64,000 nucleotides of DNA from JADJNY01 sp046349615 (GTDB lineage: Bacteria > Planctomycetota > UBA1135 > GCA-002686595). The notes under the pieces are model-generated. The model searched no databases and was not told where the DNA came from. It saw only the letters and a list, made by a program, of their open reading frames with translations. Of this stretch, positions 26,165 to 35,226 are shown piece by piece. A program made the translations under genes and the position numbers. Within the stretch, counting starts at the first letter, position 1. Every line of letters starts with the position of its first letter. The stretch is from contig JAXMBZ010000003.1 of NCBI GenBank assembly GCA_046349615.1, positions 434,001 through 498,000 on the forward strand, read 5' to 3'.

Positions 26165-28132
26165 TCACCGCAGCGGGCGCGGCCTGTATTCGAGCTTCGC
26201 GCCGTTCGCGAGGACGTTCCGGTAGGTCCGCACCTCGAGGAGCCCCGGTCGGAGCGTCAGGAGCTCTTCGCGCAGCGCTTCCTTCTTCTCCTCGAACGTC
26301 GGCTTCGTCACCGAGCGCGCCCAGAACACGTACCACGCCGGCCCGGAGGCGATCGGGTCGCTGACCGCACCCTGCGGCAGCGCGAGCGCGGCCTTCGCGA
26401 CCTCGTCGGGGTACTCGTCCGAGCGGAACGCTCCCGCGATCACGCCGCCCTTCGAGCGCGTGCGCAGATCGTCCGACTCCGCGCGCGCGATCGCGGCGAA
26501 GTCCGCGCCCGCGCGCACGCGCGCCACGATGTCCAGCGCGCGCGTGTGCGCCTTCGCGATCGCCGCGTCGAGCTCGCGCGCGAGCTCCTCGCGCGGCTGC
26601 CCGTGGTCGAGCTCCTCGTAGCGGCTCGAGACGAGGATCTTCGACATCTCGCGCCACGCCCCGTCCGGGCCGAGCGACGTCTCGAACCGGCGCCGCACGT
26701 CGGCATCGGTGACGACGCGGTCGCGCTGGATGAGCTTCTCGACCAGGATCGACGTCCGCAGGCGCGTGCACTGCTCGCGCAGGAAGTCCTCCTCCGTCTC
26801 GCCTTGCACGTGGAGCTTCTCGTACCAGCGCTGGCGGTCCTCCATGAAGTCGCGATCGACGATGTCCTGGACGTACTCTCTCGCGCGCGCCTGGACCTCC
26901 TCCTCGTCCGCCTTCAGGCCGAGCGCCGCGGCCTTGCGCTGCACGAGCAGGTCCTCGACGAACGTGCGCGCGAACGTCTCGCCCCAGACGTCCATGACCC
27001 ACGTCGCGTACTCGCCGCGCGAAACGGGCACGCCGCCGATCGAGAGCGCGGGCACGTCCGCGCCGGAGAGCTCGGGATCGCTCGGCGGCGACGTCATGCC
27101 TGGAAGCACCTGCACGTGCACGCCGTCGAACAACGCTTGGCGCACGAGCTCGACCTCGTCGTCCTCGGGCCCGCGCGCTAGCAGGTCCGCCGCGAGCGCG
27201 TCGCGCACCGAGTCGAGCGGCGTGACCTTCACGTCGCGCACCTGGACGAGCCACCATCCGCCGCGCGCGTAGAGCGGCTCGGACACGGCGCCGGGCTCCA
27301 GCTTCTCGAGCGCGTCGAGGAACGAGCTCGGCCACCCCTGGTGGTCGAAGAGTCCGCTCGCGGGCTTCCCGCGCCGAGCACGCGTCTCGGGATCCGACGA
27401 GTTCTCCTGCGCGAGCTGCCCGAAGTCCGCGCCGGCGAGCGCGAGCGCCCGCACGCGCTCCGCGTCGGCGCGGCGTGCGTCGCGCGCACGCGTCTCGGCC
27501 GCCGCGCGCGCGTCGTTCCCCGCGTTCTCGGGCGTCTCGACGCGCACGTCGAACTGGATCAAGCGCAGGTCGTACTTGCGGCCGTGGCGACCGTACTTCA
27601 GCCACCACTCGCGCTCGATCTTCTCACGCGGCACGACGCGGTCGATCGCGGCGAGCGCGCGCCCGTTCATCCGATCGCGCGTCTCGACCCGCCGTTGGAG
27701 TCGGAGTCCGGTCTCGGAGCGGCCGGTCCGCGCGAGCTCCGCGAGCCATTCCTCCTTCGAGCCGTGGAACGCGCCCGCGATCCGCTCCGCGAACACACGG
27801 TCGATCTCCGCGTCGACGGCCTCGGTCGGCGGCGCGACCCCCTTCTCGCGCGCGGCGCGTTCGAGCAGCCAATGCTCGCGCGCGAACACGGGCGCGAGGC
27901 CCGTCCCGTGCGTGCGCAGGAGCCACTCGCCGTACTGCGCGGCCGGGATCGGCTCGCCGTCGACGACGAGCGCGACCGCGTCGCCCGTGCTGCGTTCGCC
28001 GCCGCCCGGAAGGGGCCCCGGGGCCGTCACACCGGTCGCGCTCGGAGCGCTCGGGACCTGCGTGAAGGGAGAGCCGGCCCGAGGGAGCCATCCGGAGAGC
28101 ACGGCGAGGAACACAGCGGAGGTTTGGCGCAT
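26165..28132 (-). CDS. Exported peptidyl-prolyl isomerase with two parvulin-type domains (SurA/PpiC-like)
   Basis: A 655-residue exported protein, long for the family because the SurA-like N-domain plus rotamase unit occurs twice. First unit: LVVDGEPIPAAQYGEWLLRT leads to a parvulin domain at about residues 190-330 (GADFGQLAQENSSDPETRAR, then FLDALEKLEPGAVSEPLYA). Second unit: LSIGGVPVSRGEYATWVMDV leads to a second parvulin domain at about 530-620 (GADFAAIARAESDDLRTRSK, then ALALPQGAVSDPIASG). Such proteins chaperone outer-membrane or secreted proteins, which fits the number of large exported proteins nearby. The start at 28132 gives a signal-like MRQTSAVFLAVLSGWL. It is divergent from the STT3-like gene by 32 bases. 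Confidence 0.88.
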   Translation of the reverse strand: MRQTSAVFLAVLSGWLPRAGSPFTQVPSAPSATGVTAPGPLPGGGERSTGDAVALVVDGEPIPAAQYGEWLLRTHGTGLAPVFAREHWLLERAAREKGVAPPTEAVDAEIDRVFAERIAGAFHGSKEEWLAELARTGRSETGLRLQRRVETRDRMNGRALAAIDRVVPREKIEREWWLKYGRHGRKYDLRLIQFDVRVETPENAGNDARAAAETRARDARRADAERVRALALAGADFGQLAQENSSDPETRARRGKPASGLFDHQGWPSSFLDALEKLEPGAVSEPLYARGGWWLVQVRDVKVTPLDSVRDALAADLLARGPEDDEVELVRQALFDGVHVQVLPGMTSPPSDPELSGADVPALSIGGVPVSRGEYATWVMDVWGETFARTFVEDLLVQRKAAALGLKADEEEVQARAREYVQDIVDRDFMEDRQRWYEKLHVQGETEEDFLREQCTRLRTSILVEKLIQRDRVVTDADVRRRFETSLGPDGAWREMSKILVSSRYEELDHGQPREELARELDAAIAKAHTRALDIVARVRAGADFAAIARAESDDLRTRSKGGVIAGAFRSDEYPDEVAKAALALPQGAVSDPIASGPAWYVFWARSVTKPTFEEKKEALREELLTLRPGLLEVRTYRNVLANGAKLEYRPRPLR

Positions 28133-28164
28133 GGGGACGCGCCTCGCGGCGCGCGAGCGCGAGT

Positions 28165-30159
28165 ATGGCAAAGCTGGACGCCTCCCCGCACGATGCGCGC
28201 GCCGTGAACCGTTCCCCCGTCGTAGCCGCTCCGTTCGAGCCGCTCGCGAGCTCCCGGCTCGCGCTCACGCTGGGCCTCGCCCTCGCCCTCGTCGTCGTGG
28301 GGCTCTCGGCCTGGATGCGCGTTCACGCGGCGCTCGGCGACCCGAACTTCGACGCCTCGGCGCCCGAAGGGATGCTCCGGAGCGACCCCGCGCTGCTCTA
28401 CCACTTCGTCGAACGCATCCTCGCCGCGGGCGGCGGAGTGCCCGCCGAGTTCCACGCCGACCGACGGATCCTCCATCCCGACGTCGTCGACGTCACCGCG
28501 ACGTTCCCGCTCGGCCTCGAGTTCATCGTGGCGTGGGCGCGCGAGCTCTCGGGCTCGACGGAGCCCCTGCACGTCTTCTGCGTGCGCGTCGCGAGCGTGC
28601 TCGCGAGCCTCGCGGCGCTCGGCGTGTACGGGCTCGCTCTCGAGCTCACGCGCCGCGTGGGGTGGGCGCTGGTCGCCCTCGTCGTCTGGGCGACGACCTG
28701 GGCGAACTACCGGACCATCGGCTTCGTCCTCGTCGGCGAGGACCTCAGCGTGCCGCTGTTCGCCCTCCACCTCTACCTGGTCGTCCGCGCCGCGCGCGTC
28801 CGCACGACGAGCGCGATGATCCTGGCGGCGGCGGCGTGGATCGCAGCGCTCTCGACGTGGCACGCGACGAACTTCTTCGCGGCGATCGAGGCCGTCCTCG
28901 TCTTCGCGTGGTTCGTGCGCACCCGGGAGAACCCGTTCGCGGCCGGGCGAGCCTGGAGCTTCGCCGCCTGCGCCCTGCTTCTCGCGTTCGCGGTCCCGTT
29001 CCTCCGCGGGACGCGCTTCGCGGGCTCGTTGCCGATGGCGCTCGTGCTCGGACTCGCCGCGGCCGGGATCGTCGGCGCGCGCCGCCCGATCGGGCGGGCG
29101 ACCGGCCTCGGGATCGCGCTCGCGACGGCGGCGGGCCTCCTCGCTCTTTCGCTGGGCGCCTCGTGGATCCTCGGAGGCGGCCAGGCCGAGTACAGCCACG
29201 TCTGGCGGCTGTTCGCGGCGAAGCTCGCGCACCTCGGCACGCTCCCGGCCGATCCACTGGAGCTCCCGGGCGAAGTGCGCCTGATGTGGCAGGGGCCGTT
29301 CTCGACGTCGAGCCCCGAGCAGCTCGCCGGAGAGCTCGGCTGGGCCCTGCTCGCCCTGCCCATCGCGCTCGCGGAGGCGGTGCTCGCGTTCGCGCGCGGG
29401 CGGACGGAGGATCCGCGGCGCGTCCTCGTCGGCGCGGGGCTCGGCGTCGGCGTCGTGTGCGCCTGGCTGATCTCGCGCACGGTGATCCTCCCCGGGCTGC
29501 TCCTGCCCGTCGCGTTCGCCGTCGCGGCGGAGCGCGCGTGGAGCCGGAGTTCGTCGATGGGTCGCAAGCAGCTCCTCGCGGCGGGCCTCGCGCTCGTGTC
29601 GATCACGCAGTCCTGGAGTGCCTTCGGCCGCGCGAGCTCGTTCCGGAGCTCGTGGTACGACCCGCCGCAACGTCGAGACGACCTGCGTGCGCTCGTCCAG
29701 GCTCTGCCGCGGCTCGTGCCCGAGGGAGAGCCGATCGCATCCGACTTCGTGAACTCGACCGCGATCCTCGCGCACACGGGGCACGCGATCGTCCTCCAAC
29801 CGAAGTACGAGGACCGCGCGAGCCGGGATCGCGCCGTCGAGTTCTTCACGACGCTCTATCAGGGATCGCCCGAAGACCTCGCGCTTCTCCTGCGCGATCG
29901 ATACCGCTGCCGCTACCTCGTGCTCGATCGGTTCACGCTCGGCCTCGAAGCCTCGAAGTACCTCGGAGGACTCCGACGCGGCGCGCCGCCGCGCGCGGGC
30001 AGCGCGTGGGAGCAGCTCGCGCACGCGAGCACCCCGGTGCTCACCACGGTGCCGGGCTTCCACCTTCTCTATCGAAGTCCGCCGTCGATCCACGACGCGC
30101 GCGGCGACGCCTGGGACGGGATGCGGGTCTACGAGGTCGATCCGGGAGTGGTTCGATGA
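28165..30159 (+). CDS. STT3/GT-C-type multi-pass membrane glycosyltransferase-like protein
   Basis: A 664-residue membrane protein with about eleven hydrophobic segments in residues 30-480 and a soluble C-terminal third. The first periplasmic loop has LRSDPALLYHFVERILAAGG, FHADRRILHPD and FPLGLEFIVAWARELSG, the order and spacing of the STT3/AglB oligosaccharyltransferase superfamily, where the acidic residue binds metal. The second loop has FVLVGEDLSVPLFALHLYL. The C-terminal part (DLRALVQALPRLVPEGEPIA, then ILAHTGHAIVLQPKYEDR) resembles soluble domains that follow GT-C cores. I do not see a convincing WWDYG motif, so it may be a related glycosyltransferase and not a true oligosaccharyltransferase. 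Confidence 0.72.
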   Translation: MAKLDASPHDARAVNRSPVVAAPFEPLASSRLALTLGLALALVVVGLSAWMRVHAALGDPNFDASAPEGMLRSDPALLYHFVERILAAGGGVPAEFHADRRILHPDVVDVTATFPLGLEFIVAWARELSGSTEPLHVFCVRVASVLASLAALGVYGLALELTRRVGWALVALVVWATTWANYRTIGFVLVGEDLSVPLFALHLYLVVRAARVRTTSAMILAAAAWIAALSTWHATNFFAAIEAVLVFAWFVRTRENPFAAGRAWSFAACALLLAFAVPFLRGTRFAGSLPMALVLGLAAAGIVGARRPIGRATGLGIALATAAGLLALSLGASWILGGGQAEYSHVWRLFAAKLAHLGTLPADPLELPGEVRLMWQGPFSTSSPEQLAGELGWALLALPIALAEAVLAFARGRTEDPRRVLVGAGLGVGVVCAWLISRTVILPGLLLPVAFAVAAERAWSRSSSMGRKQLLAAGLALVSITQSWSAFGRASSFRSSWYDPPQRRDDLRALVQALPRLVPEGEPIASDFVNSTAILAHTGHAIVLQPKYEDRASRDRAVEFFTTLYQGSPEDLALLLRDRYRCRYLVLDRFTLGLEASKYLGGLRRGAPPRAGSAWEQLAHASTPVLTTVPGFHLLYRSPPSIHDARGDAWDGMRVYEVDPGVVR

Positions 30160-30273
30160 CGCATTTCGAAGCCGAGCCCCCTCCCGAGGGCTCGGAACGA
30201 CCCCAGATAACACCACGTAACCCGCATCGGGAGAACGCTTTATAGAAAGTCGCAGATTCGGCCCGGCGGGCTA

Positions 30274-30301
30274 TTGCGGACTCCCCTGGGGCCCATAGAA
30301 T
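30274..30301 (+). promoter_or_regulatory. Candidate sigma-70-type promoter for the exported 341-residue protein
   Basis: TTGCGG (30274-30279) and TAGAAT (30296-30301) are separated by 16 bases in the only relatively A/T-rich segment nearby (30205-30310). Transcription would start about 115 bases before the ATG at 30424. Together with the strong terminator at 31498 it would give a monocistronic transcript. Sequence-based only. Confidence 0.45.
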
Positions 30302-30423
30302 GCAATCTCTTAGAAGGCCGGGTCGACCGCGCGAGCGCGTGGCTCGCAGCTACGGACCGACCTGTTCCCGTTCCCCACCGAGATCGCCGCCTGGCGTATC
30401 GGTCTTGCACCACGGATTGCACC

Positions 30424-31449
30424 ATGACTTCGAAACTGTTCTCCCTGGCCCTGGCCGGCAGCGCCGTCCTCGGTCTCAGCCTCAACGCGGCCGCGGGTCT
30501 CCAGACGCCGTCGTCCCTCCTCGTGTACCCCTGCTACGACAACACGCGTGGCACGGACACCCTGATCACGGTCACCAACACGAACCTGGATCAGGTCACG
30601 GGTACGGTCGACGTCGAGTTCGTCTACATCAACGGCGACACCTGCCTCGAGACGAACCGCACGCGCCGCCTCACGCCGGGTGACACCCTCACGGTCGTCG
30701 CTCAGGCCGACAACCCGAACTCCGACCGCGGCTACGTCTACGTCTTCGCGAAGAAGGCGGGCGTCGGCGCGATCTCCTACAACTACCTGATCGGCACGTC
30801 GTTCACGTTCTCGGGCGCGGACGACAAGGACTTCGAACTCGCCCCGATCTGCTTCAAGGGCGTTCCGGCCGAAGGCGCCGCGACGGACCTCGACAGCGAC
30901 GGCCGCCGCGACCTCAACGGCGCCGAGTACAGCCAGGCCCCGGACCAGCTCGCGTTCGCGCGCTTCCTCGGCCAGCGCTACTCGCCCCAGGAATCGTCGG
31001 ACATGATCCACGGCGCGAAGAGCCAGCTCGTCCTCATCAACCTCGCCGGCGCGCGCTTCCAGGCGACGGTCGACTTCCTCGTGTGGAACGACAACGAAGA
31101 AGTGTTCTCGGCCCAGAAGAACCTCGACTGCTGGGACCGCATCAACCTCGCCGACATCAACGGCGTGTTCACCAACGAGTTCCTCCGCAACAACACGAAC
31201 CAGAACCCGAACGAAGTCTACACGGGCAACAACCCGCACTTCTCGGGCGGCCACGTCCCCGAGACGGGCTGGTTCTGGATGGACGGCAACATCGCGAACT
31301 CGTCGGCGGACGTCGTTCAGGACCCCGCGATCCTCGCGGCCCTGATCGAGTCGGTCGAAGGTGACGGCGGCGCTCAGCTCCCCTGGCAGATCGGCGAGCA
31401 GAGCAACGGCGACCTGCTGAACCTCAGCATCTTCGCGGACAACAACTGA
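30424..31449 (+). CDS. Exported protein of unknown function, probably highly expressed
   Basis: A 341-residue exported protein. The ATG at 30424 opens a signal peptide (KLFSLALAGSAVLGLSLNAA) with cleavage near AAG. The mature protein starts TPSSLLVYPCYDN and TDTLITVTNTNLDQVTGTVD, a beta-sandwich-like pattern common in exported bacterial proteins that end up at the surface. It has several Cys (PCYDN, TCLET, ICFKG, LDCWD) and an Asn/Asp-rich C-terminus. I recognise no enzyme motif. It stands alone between a promoter-like element and a very strong terminator. It uses AAC, AAG, GAC and CTC codons heavily and has fewer CGCG-rich stretches than its neighbours, which suggests high expression. Confidence 0.8.
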   Translation: MTSKLFSLALAGSAVLGLSLNAAAGLQTPSSLLVYPCYDNTRGTDTLITVTNTNLDQVTGTVDVEFVYINGDTCLETNRTRRLTPGDTLTVVAQADNPNSDRGYVYVFAKKAGVGAISYNYLIGTSFTFSGADDKDFELAPICFKGVPAEGAATDLDSDGRRDLNGAEYSQAPDQLAFARFLGQRYSPQESSDMIHGAKSQLVLINLAGARFQATVDFLVWNDNEEVFSAQKNLDCWDRINLADINGVFTNEFLRNNTNQNPNEVYTGNNPHFSGGHVPETGWFWMDGNIANSSADVVQDPAILAALIESVEGDGGAQLPWQIGEQSNGDLLNLSIFADNN

Positions 31450-31497
31450 TGCTCGGTTGAAGGCCGAACTCCGGCTGCAAGCCGAGGGCAAGGCACC

Positions 31498-31538
31498 ACC
31501 GGGGGCGATGCGGATTCCGCATCGCCCCCGGTCTTTTC
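31498..31538 (+). terminator. Strong Rho-independent terminator
   Basis: ACCGGGGGCGATGCG (31498-31512) pairs perfectly with CGCATCGCCCCCGGT (31518-31532), giving a 15-bp stem with a five-base loop. CTTTTC follows. It lies 49 bases after the stop of the exported 341-residue protein and 155 bases before the DUF47 gene, so it should isolate the two. Confidence 0.9.
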
Positions 31539-31686
31539 GTCGGGGCTTCCCTCGTCGCAGAGGAGGTTTCGTTGGTCGGAACTTCACCGCGCCTTGAAAA
31601 TCGAGACAATCCCCGGCCCCGCGCGGCCGTCCACTCCGGAATCCCGGCCCGCATCGCCCCCCCTACTCGACCGCGAGGCCCGCACC

Positions 31687-32310
31687 GTGTTCAACCTGAT
31701 CCCGAAGGAGGAGGCCTTCTTCGACCTGTTCGAGAAGGCGACGGACAACGCGCACGCGTGCTGCCTCGCGCTCCAGGAATTCCTCGAGCGCTACGACGAC
31801 CTCGAGGGCCGGATGCGCCGGATCAAGGAGCTCGAGCACATCGGCGACGAGCTGACCCACGAGACGATCGACCGGCTCAACAAGACGTTCATCACGCCGC
31901 TCGATCGCGAGGACATCCACGACCTCGTGTGCCGCGTCGACGACATCCTCGACCGCATCGACACCGCGGTCGACCGCATCTGCCTGTTCAAGCTCGACCG
32001 CCCGATGGAAGAGTCGAAGCAGCTCGCGCGCGTGCTCGTCCGCTCGACCGCGCTGATCAAGGAGATGATGCCGTACCTGCGCGACATGAAGGGCGCGAAC
32101 GAGGTCCGTCAGCGCGTGCGCGAGGTCCATCGACTCGAGAGCGAGGCCGACACGATCGAGCGCCAGGCCCTCGTGCGCCTCTTCGAGGACAACCCCGATC
32201 CGATTCGCGTCATCAAGTGGAAGAACATCATCGAGGTCCTCGAGTCCGCGACGGACAAGTGCGAGGACGTCGCGAACGTGATCGAAGGCATCGTGCTCAA
32301 GAATGGCTGA
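31687..32310 (+). CDS. DUF47/PhoU-like regulator of a Pit phosphate permease
   Basis: A 207-residue all-helical protein of the DUF47 family (PhoU-like, formerly Pit accessory protein). It starts at GTG 31687 (FNLIPKEEAFFDLFEK), the exact usual N-terminus of the family. ELEHIGDELTHETIDRLNKT, then FITPLDREDIHDLVCRVDDI, carries the E..GD...H and D..DI metal-binding pattern of PhoU repeats. Its stop overlaps the start of the Pit gene by eight bases (ATGGCTGA), so the two are translationally coupled. It probably modulates Pit-mediated phosphate uptake. Confidence 0.95.
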   Translation: MFNLIPKEEAFFDLFEKATDNAHACCLALQEFLERYDDLEGRMRRIKELEHIGDELTHETIDRLNKTFITPLDREDIHDLVCRVDDILDRIDTAVDRICLFKLDRPMEESKQLARVLVRSTALIKEMMPYLRDMKGANEVRQRVREVHRLESEADTIERQALVRLFEDNPDPIRVIKWKNIIEVLESATDKCEDVANVIEGIVLKNG

Positions 32311-33322
32311 GCCCTGGATCGTCTGGCTGATCATCGGGCTCGCGCTGGCCTTCGACTTCATCAACGGCCTGCACGACGCCGCGAACTCGATCGCCACCGT
32401 CGTCTCGACCCGCGTGCTCTCGCCGCGCTGGGCCGTCGTCTGGGCGAGCGCGTTCAACGTGCTCGCATACGTCGTGTTCCCGACGCACGTCGCCGCGACG
32501 ATTGGAAAGGGGACGGTGCACCCCGAATCGATCACGCTCGCGATCGTCGCCGGCGGCCTGATCGGCGCGATCCTCTGGAACGTGCTCACCTGGTACTGGG
32601 GCCTGCCTTCGAGTTCGTCCCACGCGCTGGTCGGGGGCTTCGCGGGCGCTGCGCTCGCCGCAGCGGGGCCTCAGGCGCTGATCCTCGGGAGCCCGACGCA
32701 GAAGGGCATCATCCAGATCGGCGTCTTCATCTTCGTCGCGCCCGTGATCGGCATGCTGCTCGGCTGGCTGATCATGATCGCGACGTACTGGACGTTCCGG
32801 CGAGCCACGCCCTCGCGCGTGTCCAAGCTCTTCCGCAAGCTCCAGCTGGTCTCCGCCGCGGCGTACAGCGTCGGTCACGGCGGAAACGACGCACAGAAGA
32901 CGATGGGCATCATCATGGCCGTGCTCATCGCCTCGGGGAACCTCGCGAAGGGAACGGCGGAGCCGCCGCTGTGGGTCGCGCTCGCGTGCTACGCCGCGAT
33001 GGGGCTCGGTACGTTGATGGGCGGCTGGCGCATCGTGAAGACGATGGGCCAGAAGATCTGCAAGCTTCAGCCGGTGCACGGCTTCGCGGCGGAATCGGGC
33101 GGCGCGCTCACGCTGTACGGCGCGACGTGGCTCGGCATCCCGGTGTCCACGACGCACACGATCACGGGCGCGATCCTCGGCGTCGGCTCGACGCGCGGGA
33201 TCCACGCCGTCAAGTGGGGCGTCGCGACGCGCGTCGTGTGGGCGTGGGTCCTGACGATCCCCGCGTCGGCGCTCGTGGGTGCCGCGACGTGGTACGTCTT
33301 CTCGCTGTGCGGTTGGCGTTGA
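32303..33322 (+). CDS. pit: Inorganic phosphate transporter, Pit family
   Basis: A 339-residue inner-membrane permease of the PiT family. The two signature repeats are present: FDFINGLHDAANSIATVVST at the N-terminus and YSVGHGGNDAQKTMGIIMAV in the second half, with GxxDAANS and GGNDAQK forming the phosphate/cation site. SSSSHALVGGFAG and VSTTHTITGAILG are the paired re-entrant segments. It takes up phosphate, often as a metal-phosphate, driven by protons or cations. It follows DUF47 with an eight-base overlap. Confidence 0.96.
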   Translation: MAEPWIVWLIIGLALAFDFINGLHDAANSIATVVSTRVLSPRWAVVWASAFNVLAYVVFPTHVAATIGKGTVHPESITLAIVAGGLIGAILWNVLTWYWGLPSSSSHALVGGFAGAALAAAGPQALILGSPTQKGIIQIGVFIFVAPVIGMLLGWLIMIATYWTFRRATPSRVSKLFRKLQLVSAAAYSVGHGGNDAQKTMGIIMAVLIASGNLAKGTAEPPLWVALACYAAMGLGTLMGGWRIVKTMGQKICKLQPVHGFAAESGGALTLYGATWLGIPVSTTHTITGAILGVGSTRGIHAVKWGVATRVVWAWVLTIPASALVGAATWYVFSLCGWR

Positions 33323-33360
33323 GCTCGAATCCGCGCCGAAACGCACGTCCGAGATAGACA

Positions 33361-33392
33361 GCGACCCCGGGGGTTTTCTCGCCCGGGGTCGC
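33361..33392. terminator. Hairpin between convergent genes (probable shared terminator)
   Basis: GCGACCCCGGG (33361-33371) pairs with CCCGGGGTCGC (33382-33392) around a T-rich loop. It lies between the Pit stop (33322) and the radical-SAM stop (33412). On the minus strand it is followed by tgtctatct, a weak U-tract. On the plus strand TTTT comes 14 bases later. It may serve both transcripts. Confidence 0.6.
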
Positions 33393-33411
33393 TCGCGGAC
33401 CGGGAGTTTTC

Positions 33412-35064
33412 TCAGCCGGCCGTGGTCTCGGTCATCGCGTCCTTGCTCTCGCTCGCCTTCGTGGACTTCGTGCCCGTCTTGTGACCGGGGTCGACCCACG
33501 AGCGCGAGAGCTCGGGCTTCGGGAACAGCTTGCGCGTGATGCGGTGGTAGAGGTCGAACGCGCGCGCTTCGGTGAGCGCCGACGGGAACCCGCCGACGAG
33601 CTCGCCGCGCGCGAGACGCCGCCGCGCGCGCTTCTCCCACCACCCGATCTTGCCGCGCGCGAGCCCGTAATCGAGCGTCGCGTAGTGGTGGTACATCTTG
33701 CGCGCGAGCATGACGTCGTCGGGGATGCGCCCCATCCACGTCTCCTCGAGGTGGTACTGCCCGAGCGAGCCGAACGCTTCGAGCTCGGTCGGCGGCACGT
33801 AGCCCTCGGCGATCGCCTGATCCCACATCGCGGTGCCGGGGATCGGGCGGTACGGCCACACGGTCGCGCGCGAGAGCGGCGCCGCGACGTGCACGCGGCG
33901 GCACTGGTCGATCGTCGCGAGCATCGACTCCTTGCTCTCGCCGGGGTACCCGATGATGTACGTGAGGTTGGCGCAGATGCCGCGCTTGTCGAGCTCGACG
34001 GCGCCGAGCACGTTGTCGTCGCCGGTGATCGGCTTGCCGATCTTCGACATCATCTCGTCGGTGCCGGCCTCGGCGCCGATCTCGGCGACGTACATGCCGC
34101 TCGCTGCGAGCAGGTCGCGCGTCGACTCCTGGTAGTGCAGGATCGAGTGCGTCTCGATGAACGAGTTCCACCAGATGCCGAGCTTGCGGTCGACGAGCCC
34201 TTGGCAGAACTCGCGCGTGCGCTTCTCCATCACGCCGAAGTTCGCGTCGTGGAAGCGCAGGACCTGGAAGCCCCAACGCTCGTGCATCTCCTGGATGTCG
34301 TCGAGCATCCGGTCCGCGGGCATCGCCTTCCAACGGCGGTCCGTCACGAAGGGCGAGCAGCAAAACGTGCACGGCTCGGGGCAGCCGTAGCTCGAGAAGT
34401 ACGTGACGCCGAAGTACGGCTGCCGCTCGCCGATCGCGCGCGGCGTCGGCATGCGGAGCACGTCGCGGTGGCTCTCCGCGCGCAGCTGGTGGCGGCGGTA
34501 GGGCTCGATGTCGAGCAGGTGCCACGGGCAGTTCAGGATCTTGTCCCAACCTGCGACGCCGCGCTTCTCCGTCCTGACGACCTCTCCGTCGCGCCAGAGC
34601 GCGAGACCAGGGACCTGGTCGAGCGGCGAGCCCGCGTCGACGGCTTGCACGAGGTCGCGGAAGGTCAGCTCCCCCTGCCCGAGCACGACGGCCTGGTACA
34701 GGCCGGTCGAGAGCTGCAGATCGGGCCGGACGCTCGCGAACCACCCGCCGATCACCATGGCGAGGTCGGGGAACCGCGCGCGGACCTTGCGCGAGCAGGC
34801 GAGACCGTCGAACACCATGTATCCGAGGATCCCGGTGGTCGCGTACAGGAACGCGCCCTCGCAGGCCTCGAGCACCTTCCGGTGCGCCTCCTCCGGCGGC
34901 GTGATGCTGCCGTCGACGATCACGACCTCGTAGCCGTCCTTCAGCGGCCAGGCCGCGATGGTCAGCATCTCCAGCGGGAGCAGGTCCTTGCTGGAATCGA
35001 GGCCCAGGGTCTCGTCGACCTGCGCCGGCTGGTAGAGGACGATCTTCTTCTTGCGCCCGAGCAT
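33412..35064 (-). CDS. Cobalamin-binding-domain radical SAM protein
   Basis: A 550-residue enzyme of the B12-binding radical SAM class. Residues about 1-150 form the cobalamin-type Rossmann domain (IVLYQPAQVDETLGLDSSKD, then EVVIVDGSITPPEEA and MVIGGWFASVRPDL). The iron-sulphur cluster motif CxxxCxxC is at Cys228, Cys232 and Cys235 in YGCPEPCTFCCSP. The barrel continues with FHDANFGVMEKR and a GAEAGTDEMM segment typical for the SAM-binding strand, then IGYPGES. Family members methylate or rearrange lipids, antibiotics and cofactors; the substrate here is unknown. The gene is monocistronic between convergent and co-directional neighbours. Confidence 0.93.
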   Translation of the reverse strand: MLGRKKKIVLYQPAQVDETLGLDSSKDLLPLEMLTIAAWPLKDGYEVVIVDGSITPPEEAHRKVLEACEGAFLYATTGILGYMVFDGLACSRKVRARFPDLAMVIGGWFASVRPDLQLSTGLYQAVVLGQGELTFRDLVQAVDAGSPLDQVPGLALWRDGEVVRTEKRGVAGWDKILNCPWHLLDIEPYRRHQLRAESHRDVLRMPTPRAIGERQPYFGVTYFSSYGCPEPCTFCCSPFVTDRRWKAMPADRMLDDIQEMHERWGFQVLRFHDANFGVMEKRTREFCQGLVDRKLGIWWNSFIETHSILHYQESTRDLLAASGMYVAEIGAEAGTDEMMSKIGKPITGDDNVLGAVELDKRGICANLTYIIGYPGESKESMLATIDQCRRVHVAAPLSRATVWPYRPIPGTAMWDQAIAEGYVPPTELEAFGSLGQYHLEETWMGRIPDDVMLARKMYHHYATLDYGLARGKIGWWEKRARRRLARGELVGGFPSALTEARAFDLYHRITRKLFPKPELSRSWVDPGHKTGTKSTKASESKDAMTETTAG

Positions 35065-35226
35065 CCGATACGGTGGCAGGTTCGCGTCCCTGGGTGCGCC
35101 GTCCCGAGCGCGGAGCCGCGCCTGGGAGTTTTCAAAGTGTAGCAGCGACCCTGACGCGGGGGGTAGGTTGCCGCCCCTCCGGGGACGGCGGTTTTCGACA
35201 TTCTTGGCGCGGGCCTGGAGCCGTCC

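Noticed and set aside
30172..30195. Terminator after the STT3-like gene (ccgagccc / gggctcgg)
   Set aside because: An 8-bp stem is present but no U-tract follows; it was left out as a terminator call.
35170..35195. Rho-independent terminator (ccgcccctccggggacggcggtttt)
   Set aside because: The T-run is on the plus strand while both flanking genes are on the minus strand, and the stem is short and bulged.
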